Assembly (NCBI RefSeq): GCF_005239125.1
Contig: NZ_SZYE01000012.1
Span: 1 to 39,073 of the forward strand
Direction of reading: 5' to 3'
Source of the DNA: Cellulomonas hominis
GTDB taxonomy: Bacteria; Actinomycetota; Actinomycetes; Actinomycetales; Cellulomonadaceae
Length of the DNA: 39,073 nt
In this document: one piece after another, positions 1 through 7,780 of the stretch
Position numbering within the stretch: the first letter of the stretch is position 1
Layout: the number at the start of each line of letters is the position of its first letter
Notes under the pieces: model-generated
What the model was told of the DNA's origin: nothing
Database searches by the model: none
What the model saw: the letters and a program-made list of their open reading frames with translations, nothing else
Made by a program: the position numbers and the translations under genes

Positions 1-602
1 CGCAGGAGCAGGCCGACGCCGACGCCGCGGCCGCGCGCCCGTCCGCGGGCACGCGGTCCGGCGCCCCCGCCGGCGCGCCGAGCAGCCCGGGCATCGCCGG
101 GTGGGTCGACGGCCGCCCGGTCGACGCGCAGGGGAACGTCCTGTGGGTCACCTCGGTGCCGACCGCCGACGGCGACGGGTCGAACGGCCACATGCCCGCC
201 TCGGCCATGTGCCAGGTGCCGTGGGGCACCGACCAGCTCGGGTTCGCCCAGTACCTGCGCTGCGACGCCGGCGACGCCCTGACGGCCCTGAACGAGGCGT
301 TCCGCGCGCAGTTCGGCGCGTCCCTCGACCTGGACCTCACCTACCGGTCGTACGAGGACCAGGTGGCGATGAAAGCGGCGTTCGGCGGCCTCGCCGCGGC
401 GCCGGGCACGTCGTCGCACGGCCTCGGCACCGCGCTGGACGTGCAGGAGTGGCCCGGCACCTACGGCTTCGGCACGGCGCGGTACGACTGGCTGGTCGCG
501 AACGGCCCGGCCTACGGCTGGTACGCGCCGGCCCGGGTCCGCCAGGGCCAGCCGTACGCCGAGTACTGGCACTTCGAGTACGGACCGGGCCGCACCTCCT
601 GA
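1..602 (+). CDS. M15 family D-alanyl-D-alanine carboxypeptidase, 3' part
   Basis: The reading frame is open from base 3, so the gene starts outside the window; about 199 residues are present. The first 35 visible residues are Ala/Pro/Asp-rich and look like a linker after an export signal or membrane anchor that is not seen. The C-terminal part is a VanY-like M15 peptidase domain: TYRSYEDQ, then SSHGLGTALDV, which carries the first zinc His and Asp, then EYWHFEY with the second zinc His. Such enzymes trim the terminal D-Ala of peptidoglycan stem peptides outside the membrane. An internal GTG at 156 could be read as a start, but it would fall in the middle of a continuous frame. The domain call is secure; the substrate is inferred from the family. 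Confidence 0.85.
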   Translation, partial: QEQADADAAAARPSAGTRSGAPAGAPSSPGIAGWVDGRPVDAQGNVLWVTSVPTADGDGSNGHMPASAMCQVPWGTDQLGFAQYLRCDAGDALTALNEAFRAQFGASLDLDLTYRSYEDQVAMKAAFGGLAAAPGTSSHGLGTALDVQEWPGTYGFGTARYDWLVANGPAYGWYAPARVRQGQPYAEYWHFEYGPGRTS

Positions 603-638
603 CCCGCGCGGCCCGCGCGGCCCGGCCGCCGCGCCGAG

Positions 639-689
639 TGTCCAGGAACCCGACGGGTTCGACCCGGTTCGTCCCCGCGATTCTGGACA
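639..689. promoter_or_regulatory. nested inverted repeats upstream of glutamate dehydrogenase gene
   Basis: TGTCCAG at 639-645 is mirrored by CTGGACA at 683-689. Inside the left part, GAACCC (646-651) and GGGTTC (655-660) form a short hairpin. The element lies 37 bp after the peptidase stop and about 115 bp before the gdh start. The small hairpin could end the peptidase transcript, while the outer arms could be a regulator site; TGGACA at 684-689 also resembles a -35 box, but no good -10 box follows at the right distance. Function is not established. Confidence 0.35.
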
Positions 690-802
690 GTCGGCGTCCG
701 ACGCGGTGTGGCACAGTGACGCAGTACCCCCGGCGGCCGCCGGCGGGGGCGGCGACGAGGCCGCGCCCGGGCTGCCGGACGCCATGCCCAGGAGGCCTCT
801 GC

Positions 803-2104
803 ATGACCGCCACAGCGCCCACGCCGGCGCCCGCGTCGCCCACCCCCGCGACGCGCGCACCGCGCACCTCCCCCCTGACGACGGCGCTCGCGCAGCTGTC
901 GTCGGCCGTCGAGCTGCTCGGCTACGACGACGGCCTGCACCAGATGCTCGCCACCCCGCGCCGCGAGCTGCACGTCGCCGTGCCGCTGCGCCGGGACGAC
1001 GGCCGGATCGAGCTGCTGTCCGGCTACCGGGTGCAGCACAACATCTCCCGCGGCCCCGGCAAGGGCGGCCTGCGGTACGCCCCGGGGGTCGACATCGACG
1101 AGGTGCGGGCGCTGGCGATGTGGATGACCTGGAAGTGCGCGGTCGTCGAGCTGCCCTACGGCGGTGCCAAGGGCGGCGTGGCCATCGACCCGCGCGGCTA
1201 CTCCCCCGCCGAGCTCGAGCGCGTCACCCGGCGGTACACCTCCGAGGTGATGCCGATCATCGGCCCGGAGCGGGACATCATGGCGCCGGACGTCGGCACC
1301 ACCGAGCAGACGATGAGCTGGGTGATGGACACGTACTCGGTGAACTCCGGGTACACGATCCCGGCCGTCGTCACCGGCAAGCCGCTGGCGGTCGGCGGGT
1401 CGCTCGGCCGGGCGACCGCCACCTCGCGCGGCGTCGTGCACGCGACCGCCGCCGCGCTGGCCGACGCCGGGACCGAGCTGTCCGAGGTGACGGCGGCGGT
1501 GCAGGGCTTCGGCAAGGTCGGCTCGCACGCGGCGCGGTTCCTCGCGGAGGGCGGCGCGCGGGTCGTCGCCGTCAGCGACCAGTACGGCGGCGTGCACCAC
1601 CCGGGCGGCCTGGACGTCGCCGCGCTGCACACCCACGTGGCGGAGACCGGGTCCGTGGTCGGCTTCCCCGGCGCCGACCCGCTGACGAACGCCGAGCTGC
1701 TGGCCCTCGACGTCGACGTGCTGGTGCCCGCCGCCACCGAGGACGTGCTGGACGAGGAGACCGCCGCCGCGGTCAAGGCGCGCTGGGTGGTCGAGGGCGC
1801 GAACGGCCCGACGACCAGCGCGGGCGACCGGGTGCTCGCGGACCGCGGGATCACCGTCGTCCCGGACATCCTGGCGAACGCCGGCGGCGTGGTGGTCTCG
1901 TACTTCGAGTGGGTGCAGGCCCAGCAGGCGTACTGGTGGACCGAGCGCGAGATCGAGGACCGCCTGGAGCAGCGGATGCGGTCCGCGTACGCGGCGGTCG
2001 CGCAGCGGGCGCGGGCCGACCGCATCACGCTGCGGGACGCGGCGCTGGTGATCGGGGTGCGGCGGGTGGCCGAGGCGCACCAGCTGCGCGGCCTGTACCC
2101 CTGA
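803..2104 (+). CDS. gdhA: Glu/Leu/Phe/Val dehydrogenase (glutamate dehydrogenase)
   Basis: Encodes 433 residues catalysing the reversible NAD(P)-dependent oxidative deamination of an amino acid, most likely glutamate to 2-oxoglutarate, in the cytoplasm. The substrate-side motifs are GPGKGGLRY (about 84-92), the catalytic lysine in PYGGAKGG (Lys123) and APDVGT with its Asp near 163. The dinucleotide-binding Rossmann motif is GFGKVG (235-240), and ANAGGVVVSYFEW near the end is typical of the family. The ATG at 803 is chosen because a clear AGGAGG lies at 790-795, 7 bases upstream. The first 22 residues are a Thr/Pro/Ala-rich extension. The gene stands alone and is followed by a strong hairpin. 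Family is certain; glutamate rather than leucine or valine as substrate is likely but not proved. Confidence 0.9.
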   Translation: MTATAPTPAPASPTPATRAPRTSPLTTALAQLSSAVELLGYDDGLHQMLATPRRELHVAVPLRRDDGRIELLSGYRVQHNISRGPGKGGLRYAPGVDIDEVRALAMWMTWKCAVVELPYGGAKGGVAIDPRGYSPAELERVTRRYTSEVMPIIGPERDIMAPDVGTTEQTMSWVMDTYSVNSGYTIPAVVTGKPLAVGGSLGRATATSRGVVHATAAALADAGTELSEVTAAVQGFGKVGSHAARFLAEGGARVVAVSDQYGGVHHPGGLDVAALHTHVAETGSVVGFPGADPLTNAELLALDVDVLVPAATEDVLDEETAAAVKARWVVEGANGPTTSAGDRVLADRGITVVPDILANAGGVVVSYFEWVQAQQAYWWTEREIEDRLEQRMRSAYAAVAQRARADRITLRDAALVIGVRRVAEAHQLRGLYP

Positions 2105-2145
2105 TCGGCGCGAGACGCGGACGCGCGCCGCGGCTGTGACGCGGG

Positions 2146-2184
2146 ACGCGGCCGGCCCGGGAAGGACCCGCGGGCCGGCCGCGT
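2146..2184 (+). terminator. strong GC hairpin after gdhA
   Basis: Perfect 14-bp arms at 2146-2159 and 2171-2184 (left arm ACGCGGCCGGCCCG) enclose an 11-nt loop. There is no long T run, as is common for terminators of GC-rich actinobacteria. It ends only 10 bases before the next start codon at 2195, so it also sits where the ribosome site or leader of that gene would be. Confidence 0.7.
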
Positions 2185-2194
2185 TGCCCCTGAC

Positions 2195-3259
2195 GTGAGC
2201 ACACCCGACGCCGCCCGCGCGCACCAGCCCGTCGTCCGCCCCCAGGTCCCGCTGTCCGTGCTGGACCTGTCCCCCGTCGGGACCGGGGCGACCAGCGCCG
2301 ACGCCCTGGCCGACTCCACCGCGCTGGCCCGCCGCGCCGACGCGCTGGGCTACCGCCGGTTCTGGGTCGCCGAGCACCACAGCATGCCCGCGGTCGCCTC
2401 GACCTCGCCCGGCGTGCTGCTCGCGCACCTCGCCGCGTCGACCGACCGCATCCGGGTCGGCTCCGGCGGCGTGATGCTGCCGAACCACCCGCCGCTGGTG
2501 ATCGCCGAGCAGTTCGCCATGCTCGAGGCGCTGCACCCGGGCCGGGTCGACCTCGGCATCGGCCGCGCACCCGGTGCCGACCCGATGACCGCCGCCGCCC
2601 TGCGCCGCACCGTCGAGGGCCTGGGCGCCGAGGACTTCCCCGCCGAGCTGCTGGACGTGCTGCACCTGCTGGGGCAGCTGCCCGCGGGCCGGGCGGCGTC
2701 GGCGGTCGCGCAGCGGCTGCGCGCCACCCCGGTGCCCGCCGGGACGCCGGAGGTCTGGCTGCTGGGCTCGTCGACGTTCAGCGCGCAGCTGGCCGGCGAG
2801 CTCGGCCTGCCGTTCTCCTACGCGCACCACTTCGGCACCGGCATCACGACGACCGCCGCCGAGGTCTACCGGTCGGCGTTCCGTCCCTCGGCGGTGCTGG
2901 ACGCCCCGCACCTGATGGTGTCGGCGTCGGTGATCGTGGCGGAGTCGCAGGAGCGGGCGGAGTGGCTGGCCGGGCCCTCGAAGGTGATGGCGCTGCGGCT
3001 GCGCAGCCGGGGCGCGCTGGCGCCGATCGAGACCCCGGAGGACGCCGAGAAGCTGCTGGCGGACCTCGACCCGGTGCAGGCGGCGGAGTTCTTCGCGAAG
3101 GTCGCCGGCACCCAGGTCGCCACGACGGCGGAGCCCGCGGCGGCGGCCCTGCGCGAGCTGGTCGCGCGCACCGGCGCGGACGAGCTCATCGTGACGGCCA
3201 CGACCCACGCGGTCGAGGACCGGATCGCGACCCTGGAGGCCCTGGCCGCCGCCTGGTGA
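2195..3259 (+). CDS. LLM class flavin-dependent oxidoreductase
   Basis: Encodes 354 residues of the bacterial luciferase-like monooxygenase fold, an FMN- or F420-using TIM barrel. The N-terminal PLSVLDLSPVG and the segment FWVAEHHSMPAVASTSP are hallmarks of the subgroup annotated as MsnO8 or YhbW-like, as is LGIGRAPGADP near residue 125. The natural substrate of this subgroup is generally unknown. The GTG at 2195 gives about 17 residues before the conserved start of the barrel. No ribosome site is visible because a hairpin occupies 2146-2184, so translation may be leaderless or the true start may be slightly downstream. It has its own transcription unit to judge from the hairpins on each side. 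Confidence 0.87.
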   Translation: MSTPDAARAHQPVVRPQVPLSVLDLSPVGTGATSADALADSTALARRADALGYRRFWVAEHHSMPAVASTSPGVLLAHLAASTDRIRVGSGGVMLPNHPPLVIAEQFAMLEALHPGRVDLGIGRAPGADPMTAAALRRTVEGLGAEDFPAELLDVLHLLGQLPAGRAASAVAQRLRATPVPAGTPEVWLLGSSTFSAQLAGELGLPFSYAHHFGTGITTTAAEVYRSAFRPSAVLDAPHLMVSASVIVAESQERAEWLAGPSKVMALRLRSRGALAPIETPEDAEKLLADLDPVQAAEFFAKVAGTQVATTAEPAAAALRELVARTGADELIVTATTHAVEDRIATLEALAAAW

Positions 3260-3286
3260 CCGCGCGGGGCCTGAACGCGTAGGCGA

Positions 3287-3354
3287 GATCCCCACCGGAT
3301 CGTCGCGCTGCCCCCTGATCGATCGGGGTGCGGCGGGACGATCGGGTGGGGATC
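3287..3354. repeat. large imperfect palindrome, GATCGTC-type intergenic hairpin
   Basis: Arms of 18 bases at 3287-3304 and 3337-3354 match with one mismatch, and the interior contains a second palindrome (CCCC-TGATCGATC-GGGG), so nearly the whole 68 bp can fold. A related element with the same GATCGTCGCG core is at 17648-17693. It lies between the LLM gene and the META gene and may end the former's transcript. Confidence 0.7.
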
Positions 3355-3379
3355 CGGGGCGGCGCGCGCCGCGCGGTGG

Positions 3380-3385
3380 CAGGAT
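3380..3385 (+). promoter_or_regulatory. -10 like box CAGGAT of leaderless META gene
   Basis: CAGGAT ends 7 bases before the ATG at 3393, so a transcript would start at or next to the start codon. No Shine-Dalgarno sequence is present. Several genes of the window share this layout. Confidence 0.45.
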
Positions 3386-3392
3386 CGGCGCC

Positions 3393-3758
3393 ATGGACGA
3401 GGTCGTCGTGGGGACGTGGCGGTTCACCGAGGTCGCGGGCGTGCCGCTCGACGACGGGCCGGAGCGGGCGCACCCGGCGCTGACGTTCTCCGGCGACGGC
3501 CAGGTCTACGGCACGGGCGGGGTCAACCGGCTGCGCGGGACCTGGTCCTCCGACCCCGACGCCGGGACCCTCGCGTTCGGCCCGGTGGTCACCACGCTGA
3601 TGGCGGGCACCCCGGAGCACATGGCACGCGAGCGCGCCGTGCTCGACCTGCTCGCCCACCCGGTGCGCGCCGCGGTCGTCGACGGCGCGCTCGTGCTCAC
3701 CGACGACGAGGGGCGGGTCAGCCGCCTGCTGCCCGCCCCCGCCGAGGAGTCCGTCTAG
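3393..3758 (+). CDS. META domain-containing protein (HslJ-like)
   Basis: A 121-residue protein made of a single META (HslJ-type) domain: GTWRFTEVAGVPL at the start, LTFSGDGQVYGTGGVNRLRGTW in the middle, and FGPVVTTLMAGTPEHMARERAVLDLL, the segment with the highly conserved TxMAG-like turn. Unlike most HslJ proteins it has no signal peptide or lipobox, so it is probably cytoplasmic. META domains are linked to heat-shock or motility phenotypes in other bacteria, but no biochemical role is known. The ATG is preceded by a -10 like box rather than a ribosome site. Its stop is only 6 bases from the hemQ stop on the other strand, so transcripts of the two genes must overlap at their ends. Confidence 0.8.
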   Translation: MDEVVVGTWRFTEVAGVPLDDGPERAHPALTFSGDGQVYGTGGVNRLRGTWSSDPDAGTLAFGPVVTTLMAGTPEHMARERAVLDLLAHPVRAAVVDGALVLTDDEGRVSRLLPAPAEESV

Positions 3759-3764
3759 CCGCGC

Positions 3765-4502
3765 TCAGGCGCGGGGCTGCCGCTCCGCCCAGTCCGCGAG
3801 CTCGACGCGCGGGCCGGTGTAGAACGGCACCTCCTCGCGGACGTGCCGGCGGGCGCCGGTGGCGCGCAGGTCGCGCATGAGGTCGACGATGCGGTGCAGC
3901 TCGTCGGCCTCGAAGCCGAGGATCCACTCGTAGTCGCCGAGCGCGAACGACGACAGCGTGTTGGCGCGGACGTCGGCGTAGTCGCGCGCCGCGTGCCCGT
4001 GCTCGCGCAGCAGCTCGCGGCGCTCCTCGTCGCTCAGCAGGTACCACTCGTAGGACCGCACGAACGGGTACACGCACAGGTAGTCCCGCGGCGCCTCGCC
4101 GGCCAGGAACGCCGGGACGTGGCCGCGGTTGAACTCGGCCGGGCGGTGCATCGCCGCGACGGACCACACGGGCAGCAGGTGCGCGCCGAGCTCGCTGGCG
4201 CGCAGCCGGTGGAACGCCTCCTGCACGGCCTCGATCGTCGGGGCCCACCACCACACCATGAGGTCCGCGTCGGCGCGCAGGCCGGCGACGTCGTACCAGC
4301 CGCGCACGACCAGGCCCTCGGGGGCGTCCGGGCCGGTCAGCGCGGCGAGCGCCTCGTCGACGGCCCGGCGGCGCTCGGCGGCGTCGGCCGGCAGCGGCTC
4401 GGTGGTCTCGAACACCGCGTACATCGCGTACCGGATCGAGGCGTTGATCTCGTCGGCGACCTCGGTGCCGTGGCCGCCCTCCGGCGGCGTCGTGGTGCTC
4501 AT
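3765..4502 (-). CDS. hemQ: coproheme decarboxylase (HemQ, chlorite dismutase fold)
   Basis: Encodes 245 residues of the chlorite dismutase superfamily in its HemQ/ChdC form, which converts iron-coproporphyrin to heme b by two oxidative decarboxylations using peroxide. Recognisable stretches are [14 protein letters not shown] at the start, [26 protein letters not shown] (the family's active-site Tyr is probably the one in EWYLL), LREHG and [16 protein letters not shown]. The ATG at 4502 overlaps the hemH stop as ATGA, showing translational coupling, and GGGAG lies about 12 bases upstream inside hemH. Next to hemH this defines the coproporphyrin-dependent heme route used by actinobacteria. A true chlorite dismutase is unlikely given this context. 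Confidence 0.93.
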   Translation of the reverse strand: MSTTTPPEGGHGTEVADEINASIRYAMYAVFETTEPLPADAAERRRAVDEALAALTGPDAPEGLVVRGWYDVAGLRADADLMVWWWAPTIEAVQEAFHRLRASELGAHLLPVWSVAAMHRPAEFNRGHVPAFLAGEAPRDYLCVYPFVRSYEWYLLSDEERRELLREHGHAARDYADVRANTLSSFALGDYEWILGFEADELHRIVDLMRDLRATGARRHVREEVPFYTGPRVELADWAERQPRA

Positions 4503-5701
4503 CGTGCTGCTGCTCCCTCGGTGGTGTCGTCCGCTCGCTGCTGGTTGATCGTGGGCAGGCCCGTGTCGACGCCGGCGCGCTGGAAGCAGCAGCCGACGGC
4601 GCACCGGTCGGGCCAGGCGCCGAGCACGCCGACCGTCACGCGGTCGGGGTCCTCGCCGCGCTCGGCGGCGGCGCGCTCGAGGGCGAGGTCGACCAGGCCG
4701 GCGACGAACGGCGCCCGGGTGGACGCCGAGCCGGCGCGCACCGCCGTGACACCCAGGTCCCGCGCCGTGGCCATCGCCTCGGTGTCGAGGTCGTAGGCGA
4801 CCTCCATGTGGTCGGAGACGAAGCCGATGGGCGACATCACGACGGCGGTCGTGCCCGCCCCGGCCCGCTCGGCGAGCACGTCGTTGATGTCGGGCTCGAG
4901 CCACGGCTGCGACGGCGGGCCGGACCGCGAGCAGAACGCCAGGCTCCAGTCGGGCGAGACGCCGAGGTCCGCCGCGACGAGCTGCGCGACCTCGCGGCAC
5001 GCGTCCTGGTGCTGCGCGAGGTAGCCGGGGCGCGCGGCGGCCGAGCCGGCCTCCATCGCGAGCGGGATCGAGTGGGTCACGAACAGCAGCGGGGCCGCGG
5101 CGGCGACGTCCGCGACCGGCCGGCCGAGCCGGTCGGCGAGCTCGGTGAACGCCTCGACGACCGCGTCCGCGTTGGCCCGCACGAAGCCCGGGTGGTTGAA
5201 GTAGTGCCGCAGCTTGTCGACCTGGACGCCCGCGGCGGCCTCGGCGTCGGCGCAGCCGTCCGGCTCCCCCGCGACGCCCGCGAGCGCCGCGGCGACGTGC
5301 TCGCGGTACTGCCGGCAGCCCGAGTACGAGCCGTAGGCGCTGGTCACGATCGCGAGCACGCGGGACGCGCCGCGCTCGCGCAGGTCCGCCAGGGCGCCGT
5401 CGGTGTAGGGCTCCCAGTTCCGGTTGCCCCACGCCAGGGGCGTGTCGATCCCGCGGGCGTCGAGCTCGGCGCGCAGCGCGGCGAGCAGCTCCCGGTTCTG
5501 GTCGTTGATCGGGCTCCGGCCGCCGAACAGCGCGTAGTGCTGGCTGACCTCGACCAGGCGCTCCTCGGGGATGCCCTTGCCGCGGGTCACGTTCCGCATG
5601 AACGGCAGGACGTCCTCGGGCTTCTCCGGGCCGCCGAACGAGAGCAGGAGGAGGGCGTCGTACGGTGCGAGCGACGACGCCGTCAGGGTGGAGGAAGACA
5701 C
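4499..5701 (-). CDS. hemH: coproporphyrin ferrochelatase (HemH/CpfC)
   Basis: Encodes 400 residues that insert Fe2+ into coproporphyrin III, the step before HemQ. Motifs include [20 protein letters not shown] at the N terminus, [18 protein letters not shown] with the likely metal-site His, [18 protein letters not shown], and [11 protein letters not shown] with the second active-site region. A Cys in SYSGCRQY and the cluster CAVGCC near the C terminus fit the iron-sulfur site known from actinobacterial ferrochelatases. The GTG at 5701 is preferred: it leaves about 12 residues before the conserved start and has a -10 like GATGAT 6 bases upstream. A GTG at 5752 would add 17 residues. The gene shares ATGA with hemQ. 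Confidence 0.92.
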   Translation of the reverse strand: MSSSTLTASSLAPYDALLLLSFGGPEKPEDVLPFMRNVTRGKGIPEERLVEVSQHYALFGGRSPINDQNRELLAALRAELDARGIDTPLAWGNRNWEPYTDGALADLRERGASRVLAIVTSAYGSYSGCRQYREHVAAALAGVAGEPDGCADAEAAAGVQVDKLRHYFNHPGFVRANADAVVEAFTELADRLGRPVADVAAAAPLLFVTHSIPLAMEAGSAAARPGYLAQHQDACREVAQLVAADLGVSPDWSLAFCSRSGPPSQPWLEPDINDVLAERAGAGTTAVVMSPIGFVSDHMEVAYDLDTEAMATARDLGVTAVRAGSASTRAPFVAGLVDLALERAAAERGEDPDRVTVGVLGAWPDRCAVGCCFQRAGVDTGLPTINQQRADDTTEGAAAR

Positions 5702-5707
5702 CGCCTC

Positions 5708-5713
5708 ATCATC
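5708..5713 (-). promoter_or_regulatory. -10 like box GATGAT of hemH-hemQ
   Basis: On the minus strand GATGAT is followed by 6 bases and the GTG at 5701, the same geometry as at the other leaderless-type genes here. It supports the internal GTG as the start of HemH. Confidence 0.35.
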
Positions 5714-5786
5714 CCATCGGGTCCCCCGCACGCCCGCCGGGCGCCGGGCCACCCGGACGTGACGTTGATACGACGGGTCGTCAGAT

Positions 5787-5819
5787 CCGGGCCGGGGCGC
5801 GGGCGGGCCGCCGGCCCGG
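5787..5819 (-). terminator. hairpin after the alpha-glucoside permease genes
   Basis: CCGGGCCGG (5787-5795) pairs perfectly with CCGGCCCGG (5811-5819) across a 15-nt loop. It lies 6 bases after the stop of the last permease gene on the minus strand and separates that operon from hemH. Confidence 0.6.
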
Positions 5820-5824
5820 CCCCG

Positions 5825-6859
5825 TCACCCCTTCACGGCCCCGCCCAGCCCCGCACCCCGCAGGAACAGCCGCTGGAACACCAGGAACAGCAGCACCGGG
5901 ATCAGCGTCGAGATCGCCAGCGCCGCCATCAGCACCCCGAGGTCGGTCGTGGCCTGCAGCGACGGCAGCCGCACGGACAGCGGCTGGATGTCCGGGTCGC
6001 GCAGCACCAGCAGCGGCCACAGGAAGTCCTTCCACGAGGCGATGATCGCGAACACCGACACGACGCCGAGGATCGGGCGGCTCATCGGCAGCACGATCGA
6101 CCAGAACAGCCGGAACGGCCCGGCCCCGTCGACCCGCGCGGCCTCGAACACCTCCCGCGGCAGGCCGTCGAAGAACCGCTGCATCAGCAGCACGTTGAAC
6201 GCGCTGGCGCCGGCGGGCAGCCACACCGCCCAGTACGAGTTCATCAGCGACCGGCCGAGCACCGGCGGGTCGAGGATCACCAGGTAGAGCGGCACCAGCA
6301 GCACGACGGCGGGCACGAACAGCGTCGCGAGCACCGCGGCCTGCACCACCTTCGCGTACCGCGGCCGGAGCACCGACAGCAGGTAGCCGCCCGTCGTGGC
6401 GACCAGGATCTGGCTGGCCCACGACCCGGCGGCCAGCACGACCGTGTTGAGGAAGTACCGGCTGACCTGGACGTCGTTCCAGGCCGCCGACAGGTTCTCC
6501 CAGGCGACGCCGTGCGGGAACACCGCCAGCGGCGTGCGCAGGATGTCCTGGGTCGGCGTGATCGCGAACTTGGCGAGCAGCACCAGCGGCCCCAGCCCGC
6601 ACAGCACCAGCAGGGCGAGCAGCACGCCGTGCGACAGGCGCAGGGACCGGCGGACCAGCGGGCGGCGCCAGTCGGCGGGCGACAGGGCGCCCCGGTCGGA
6701 CTCGTCGGGGCGGGAACCGGCGCGGCGGAGCGCCACCCCGCCCCGGCGGCGCGCCCCCGGGTCCCCGTCCCCCGCGCCCCCGGCGCCGCCGGGGCCGGGG
6801 AGGGCGGCGGTCGCCGGCGTGGCGTGCGCCGGCCCGGCCGGCGTCGTCGAGGTCGTCAT
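5825..6859 (-). CDS. carbohydrate ABC transporter permease (MalG-like)
   Basis: A 344-residue inner-membrane permease of the CUT1 class. The first 70 residues are a Pro/Ala/Arg-rich cytoplasmic extension, longer than usual. The first membrane span is LSHGVLLALLVLCGLGPLVLL, with about six spans in all. The conserved cytoplasmic loop that docks the ATPase reads EVFEAARVDGAGPFRLFWSIVLPMSRP. The ATG at 6859 overlaps the stop of the upstream permease as ATGA, so the two are made together. It is the last gene of the operon and is followed by a hairpin. No ATPase gene is in the cluster, so a shared MsiK-type ATPase encoded elsewhere is expected. Confidence 0.92.
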   Translation of the reverse strand: MTTSTTPAGPAHATPATAALPGPGGAGGAGDGDPGARRRGGVALRRAGSRPDESDRGALSPADWRRPLVRRSLRLSHGVLLALLVLCGLGPLVLLAKFAITPTQDILRTPLAVFPHGVAWENLSAAWNDVQVSRYFLNTVVLAAGSWASQILVATTGGYLLSVLRPRYAKVVQAAVLATLFVPAVVLLVPLYLVILDPPVLGRSLMNSYWAVWLPAGASAFNVLLMQRFFDGLPREVFEAARVDGAGPFRLFWSIVLPMSRPILGVVSVFAIIASWKDFLWPLLVLRDPDIQPLSVRLPSLQATTDLGVLMAALAISTLIPVLLFLVFQRLFLRGAGLGGAVKG

Positions 6860-7779
6860 GTCTGGCTCCAGGACCGGGTGAGGCGGAAGTACACGACCGA
6901 CAGCACCGCCAGGACGACGGCGAGCATGAGGCTCAGCGCGGTCGCCGCCCCGTAGTCGCCGCCGAGGCTCTGCCCGAACGCGTACCGGTAGACGAGCAGG
7001 AGCACCGTGATCGTCGCGTTGGCCGGGCCGCCGTCGGTGAACAGGTACGGCTCCAGGAAGACCTGCGCGGTCCCGATGATCTGCAGGATGAACGTGATGA
7101 GCAGGACGGCGCGCAGCTGCGGCATCGTCACGTGCCAGACCTTGCGCCACACCGACGCCCCGTCGACCTCGGCGGCGTCGTACAGCTCGCCCGGGACCGA
7201 GGTCAGCGCGGCCAGGTAGACGATGATCGTCCCGCCGGCCGCGGCCCAGGTCGCCTCCAGCACCAGCGACGGCATGGCCCAGCCGGCGTCCTGCAGCCAC
7301 GGCACGGGGCCGACCCCGACCCAGCCGAGCATCGTGTTGAACACGCCCTCGGGCCGCGCGTCGAAGAAGAACTTCCACAGCAGCACGGCGACGACCGGCG
7401 GGACCACGACCGGCAGGTACGCCAGGGCGCTGTACAGACCCTTCGCGCGGCGGACCTCGCTCATGAGCACCGCGGCCAGCAGCGGCACCGGGTAGCCGAA
7501 GAGCAGGGCGAGCGCCGCGAACCAGAGCGTGTTGCCCACGGCCGTCGCCAGCAGCGGGTCGGCCAGCACCGTCCGGAAGTTGTCCAGGCCCACCCAGGCG
7601 GTGGTGACGAGGTTGGTCTCCTGCAGGCTCATCACGACGGCCCTGCCGATCGGCAGCCAGGAGAACAGCCCGAACACCACCAGCAGGGGCAGCGCGAAGA
7701 CCAGCGTGCTCAACCCGCCGCGGCGGACCCAGGAGGTCCGCCGCGGCCGGGCGTCACGAGCGTCGTGGGTCAGGGCCAC
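6856..7779 (-). CDS. carbohydrate ABC transporter permease (MalF-like)
   Basis: A 307-residue CUT1 permease with six predicted spans; the first is STLVFALPLLVVFGLFSWLPI. The ATPase-docking loop is ELYDAAEVDGASVWRKVWHVTMPQL, with the usual EAA-type core and conserved Gly. The GTG at 7779 lies one base after the stop of the binding-protein gene, and the 3' end overlaps the next permease by four bases, so the three transporter genes form one operon. The partner is the lipoprotein upstream, and the likely cargo is a short alpha-glucoside because a GH13 alpha-glucosidase opens the operon. Confidence 0.92.
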   Translation of the reverse strand: MALTHDARDARPRRTSWVRRGGLSTLVFALPLLVVFGLFSWLPIGRAVVMSLQETNLVTTAWVGLDNFRTVLADPLLATAVGNTLWFAALALLFGYPVPLLAAVLMSEVRRAKGLYSALAYLPVVVPPVVAVLLWKFFFDARPEGVFNTMLGWVGVGPVPWLQDAGWAMPSLVLEATWAAAGGTIIVYLAALTSVPGELYDAAEVDGASVWRKVWHVTMPQLRAVLLITFILQIIGTAQVFLEPYLFTDGGPANATITVLLLVYRYAFGQSLGGDYGAATALSLMLAVVLAVLSVVYFRLTRSWSQT

Positions 7780-7780
7780 G

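Noticed and set aside
512-3427. Long open frame on the minus strand across gdhA and the LLM gene
   Set aside because: It is antisense to two well-supported genes, its product is an Arg/Gly/His-rich low-complexity chain with no family motif, and such frames arise from GC bias.
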